DNA of 9,050 nt from SAR202 cluster bacterium (GTDB taxonomy: Bacteria; Chloroflexota; Dehalococcoidia; Lucifugimonadales; UBA1123): positions 1 through 9,050 of the forward strand of contig JASLRP010000346.1 of NCBI GenBank assembly GCA_030743915.1. The letters are read 5' to 3'. Every line of letters begins with the position of its first letter. Position 1 is the stretch's first letter. Of the stretch, positions 6,540 to 9,050 are shown in pieces. Under the pieces are notes generated by a model. That model did no database searches and had not been told where the DNA came from. It saw only the letters and a program-made list of their open reading frames with translations. Made by a program: the position numbers and the translations under genes.

Positions 6540-9050
6540 TTCACAAGAGTCTCCACGGTGACGTCGCCCGAATCTCCCAGCAGGTCCTGAAGGCGGACGG
6601 TCAGGTCCTCGCTGGCGTTAACCTTGACCATTGACCACTCCAGCTTGAACACCTGGCCCTGGGCCGCGATTTCAAGGCTCACCTCGTCCTCTCCGACGAA
6701 CTCCAACAGCAGACGTTTGATGTCATCCAGCATGAGCTGGTCATCGGCCACGCTGTCAGACTCCACGATGCGCAGGTTCAGCCTCTGAGGAACGGCGAGT
6801 TTGGAGTGAGCCAATCCTGGGCCACTGCTCGATTCCCCATTTCCATTGCTGCCGTTCGCGCCATTCTCCACGATCTCTATTGGCGGTTTGATGTCAGGGG
6901 CGGGCGTTCCGGTTCCGTTTTGTTCTGGTTGACTCGATTCGGTCACAGGCGTCTCTTCTGTTTCATTAGAATTGTTCGATGATGAATTTTCGACATCCTC
7001 GGGCGAGTATTCCTCGGCGTCCTGACAGGACATGCTGACCTCGTCGTCTCGGAATCGCACAGCCCCGGCCACGGCGACCAGTTTCCCTTCTTCCCACAGG
7101 CCCTGGGTCGCCTCCATCTTGTCCTCCCAGACGAACACGTCAATCGTGCCGTCCATCAGGGACACGGTGGCGATCATGAATGGCTTGTTCTTGCGCGTGA
7201 AGCGCTGAATAACGGTGGAAACCTGACCGACTATGGAAATCTTCTTCCCTGACAGGTGTTGTCCGATATCGCTCTTGGATATGATGGTGTCTGAACCAGC
7301 AGACCGTAACAGGGCGGCCAGATGATTGGTGCCAGACAAGGACAACCCCAGTAGTTCGCGCTCCCACTCCTCGGTCTCGCTGTCAGAGGCTTTGTCATCC
7401 GGCAGTGTGATGTTGGCGAGAGGTGTCGGCACCGAATCTCCGAACAGATCGAACATGGAAGTCTGGTCCGACTCTCTGAGTCCCGCCTCGCTGTGCGCCA
7501 GACTCAGAATCCGCTCCGCGACCGACAGCAAGGCGCCCCGGTCTCCGAAATCATCGAAGGCGCCCGCTTTGATCAGGCTTTCCAGGTTGTTCTTCTTCAG
7601 TCCGCTAAGGTCAGCGGCCCGGCACATCTGCTCGATGGACTCGAACGGCCCTTCCTCTTCGCGGGACTCCAGAATAGGCTCAATCGCGCCCGGGCCTACT
7701 CCCTTGATAGCCGCCATCCCAAATATGATCTCAGGCGAGCCACCGTCCTGCTTTCTGATCGTGAAATCTGTGCCGCCAGTATTGATATTCGGCAATCTGA
7801 CCGGAATGTTCATTCGTTGACAGTCCACCACCGCGCTGATGGTGCGGTCAGAACTGCCCATGTAGGCGTTGAGCAGGGCCACCATGTACTCGGCGGGATA
7901 GTTGGCCTTCAGATACGCCGTCCAGTAGGAGATCAAGCCATAGCTGACGCTGTGGGCCTTGTTGAAGGCGTATCCGGCGAAGGGCTCGATTAGCGTGAAA
8001 ATCTGCTCGGCCAACGACTGATCGAATCCAAGCTCCCTTCCGCCAGACAGAAACTTCTCTTTCTCCTGGGCCATGATTGCGGGGATTTTCTTGCCCATCG
8101 CCTTGCGCACGATGTCGGCCTCGCCCAGAGAGTAACCGGCGAATGTCCGAAACAGATGCAGCACCTGGTCCTGATAGACAATGACGCCATAGGTCTCTTC
8201 GAGAATTTCCTCCAGCGCGGGGTGCGGATAGGACGGCAACGTGCGCCCGTGCTTTGCGTCTATGAAGGTGCCGATGTGCTCCATAGGGCCAGGACGATAC
8301 AGCGCAATCATCGCCGCGACGTCGCCCAGCGAGGTTGGCTTCAACTCCTTGAGGTTGCGGGTCATCCCTCCGCCTTCCATCTGGAACACGCCTACCGTCT
8401 CGCCTCGGGCCAGAAGATCATAGGTGTTGCGATCGTCCAGAGGAATGTCATTCAGCGCGAAAGTGATGCCCTGGTGTTCTGCGATCAGATCACGGGCCTT
8501 GGCCAACACCGTGAGGTTGACGAGGCCTAGAAAGTCCATCTTGAGCAGTCCCAGCGCGGCGACAGGGTCCATCGCGTACTGGGTGGTGGTGAACACGCTG
8601 TTCTCATCGTTCTTGCTCGGGCGTTGCAGAGGAACGACGTCGGTCAGCGGCTCCTCAGAGATCACCACTGCGGCTGCGTGGGTGCTGGAATGCCGTGTGA
8701 GGCCTTCCAGTCCTTCAGCCGTCTCGACGAGTTTCTTGACAGTCTCATCAGAGTCGATGGCTTGCTGAAATTCTGGGTTCAGTTCTTTTGCTTCTTCCAG
8801 CGTGACTCCCAGCTTTGTTGGGATCATCCTCGCAACCTGATCAACCTCGCCATAAGGCATCGCCAGGGCGCGTCCCACGTCTCTCAGGACGCCCTTGGCG
8901 CCCATCGTCCCGAATGTGATGATCTGAGCAACATGGTCGCGACCGTACTTGTCGATGCAATAGTTGATGACTTCCTCGCGGCGGTCATCCTGGAAATCCA
9001 TGTCGATGTCCGGCATCTCCTTGCGTTCCAGGTTCAGGAACCTTTCGAAC
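6536..9050 (-). CDS. dnaE: DNA polymerase III alpha subunit, C-terminal 837 residues (5' end outside window)
   Basis: This is the catalytic subunit of the replicative polymerase, which extends DNA using dNTPs. Coding continues to the window edge (FERFLN lies before the methionine at 9016), so the PHP domain and early palm are missing. Visible parts in order: MPDIDMDF with palm metal-binding aspartates (8995-9016), the third catalytic aspartate in LLKMDFLGL (codon 8534-8536), YRPGPMEH and VIVYQDQV of the palm/thumb region, the fingers with AFNKAHSVSYG (about 7938-7970), helix-hairpin-helix GVGPGAI (near 7684-7704), an OB-fold (about 7010-7250), a low-complexity linker (6815-7008), and a C-terminal domain probably for tau/clamp-loader contact (6536-6814). 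No intein or frameshift is seen. It is of the DnaE type: no proofreading exonuclease is visible and the layout differs from PolC. The stop overlaps the TTG start of the DUF2007-like gene. Confidence 0.97.
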   Translation of the reverse strand, partial: FERFLNLERKEMPDIDMDFQDDRREEVINYCIDKYGRDHVAQIITFGTMGAKGVLRDVGRALAMPYGEVDQVARMIPTKLGVTLEEAKELNPEFQQAIDSDETVKKLVETAEGLEGLTRHSSTHAAAVVISEEPLTDVVPLQRPSKNDENSVFTTTQYAMDPVAALGLLKMDFLGLVNLTVLAKARDLIAEHQGITFALNDIPLDDRNTYDLLARGETVGVFQMEGGGMTRNLKELKPTSLGDVAAMIALYRPGPMEHIGTFIDAKHGRTLPSYPHPALEEILEETYGVIVYQDQVLHLFRTFAGYSLGEADIVRKAMGKKIPAIMAQEKEKFLSGGRELGFDQSLAEQIFTLIEPFAGYAFNKAHSVSYGLISYWTAYLKANYPAEYMVALLNAYMGSSDRTISAVVDCQRMNIPVRLPNINTGGTDFTIRKQDGGSPEIIFGMAAIKGVGPGAIEPILESREEEGPFESIEQMCRAADLSGLKKNNLESLIKAGAFDDFGDRGALLSVAERILSLAHSEAGLRESDQTSMFDLFGDSVPTPLANITLPDDKASDSETEEWERELLGLSLSGTNHLAALLRSAGSDTIISKSDIGQHLSGKKISIVGQVSTVIQRFTRKNKPFMIATVSLMDGTIDVFVWEDKMEATQGLWEEGKLVAVAGAVRFRDDEVSMSCQDAEEYSPEDVENSSSNNSNETEETPVTESSQPEQNGTGTPAPDIKPPIEIVENGANGSNGNGESSSGPGLAHSKLAVPQRLNLRIVESDSVADDQLMLDDIKRLLLEFVGEDEVSLEIAAQGQVFKLEWSMVKVNASEDLTVRLQDLLGDSGDVTVETLVN
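6815..7008 (-). other. Low-complexity linker within DnaE
   Basis: About 64 codons between the OB-fold and the last domain encode mostly Ser, Asn, Glu, Thr, Gly and Pro, including ENSSSNNSNE, ENGANGSNGNG and SSSGPG. The segment keeps the reading frame and should be disordered. It separates the OB-fold from the C-terminal domain. Confidence 0.75.

Noticed and set aside
6283..6561. 92-codon + strand frame
   Set aside because: It is antisense to the DUF2007-like gene and the dnaE end, and has no ribosome binding site or family pattern.
7326..7993. Two overlapping + strand frames of about 165 codons
   Set aside because: They are antisense to conserved dnaE sequence, including the helix-hairpin-helix and fingers regions, and have no domain pattern.

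Overview
The window reads as ordinary, gene-dense bacterial chromosome with moderately high GC. No phage, transposon, CRISPR, tRNA or rRNA signal is visible. The flavour of the proteins suggests Chloroflexota, perhaps a Dehalococcoidia/SAR202-type lineage: a MoxR-DUF58-transglutaminase operon, a DnaE with a long C-terminal extension, and a DUF2007-like partner. That placement is an inference from general resemblance; no marker here fixes the taxon.

Left part (1-5302, all + strand): a tight cluster of four genes. They are a MoxR-type AAA+ ATPase, a two-helix membrane protein with a DUF58 domain, a large polytopic membrane protein with a transglutaminase-like core and a DUF4129-like tail, and an Ogt-type O6-alkylguanine-DNA alkyltransferase. 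Neighbouring genes overlap (50 bp, then a 4-bp GTGA) or are 5 bp apart, so they are probably co-transcribed and partly translationally coupled. The first three form a widespread set thought to act at the cell envelope, with MoxR as an ATP-driven chaperone or remodeller of the membrane partners. The alkyltransferase is a DNA-repair passenger.

Middle (5303-6311): a perfect 10-bp hairpin lies between the converging alkyltransferase gene and an unrecognised membrane-anchored secreted protein of 211 residues on the - strand. That gene has lower GC than its neighbours. It starts next to a strong Shine-Dalgarno sequence, and its TATAAT box lies in the loop of a near-perfect inverted repeat. Upstream is about 230 bp without a gene.

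Right part (6312-9050, - strand): the C-terminal two thirds of the replicative DNA polymerase III alpha subunit, cut by the window edge. It is followed by a 75-residue DUF2007-like protein that begins at a TTG overlapping the dnaE stop codon.

The most notable observation is that the transglutaminase-like protein has serine where the family has its catalytic cysteine, and has no cysteine anywhere in its 852 residues. It is therefore a pseudoenzyme or uses different chemistry. Also worth checking are the start of the DUF58 gene (possibly a rare ATT codon behind AGGAG) and the inverted repeat around the promoter of the 211-residue gene. I found no clear new multi-gene system.
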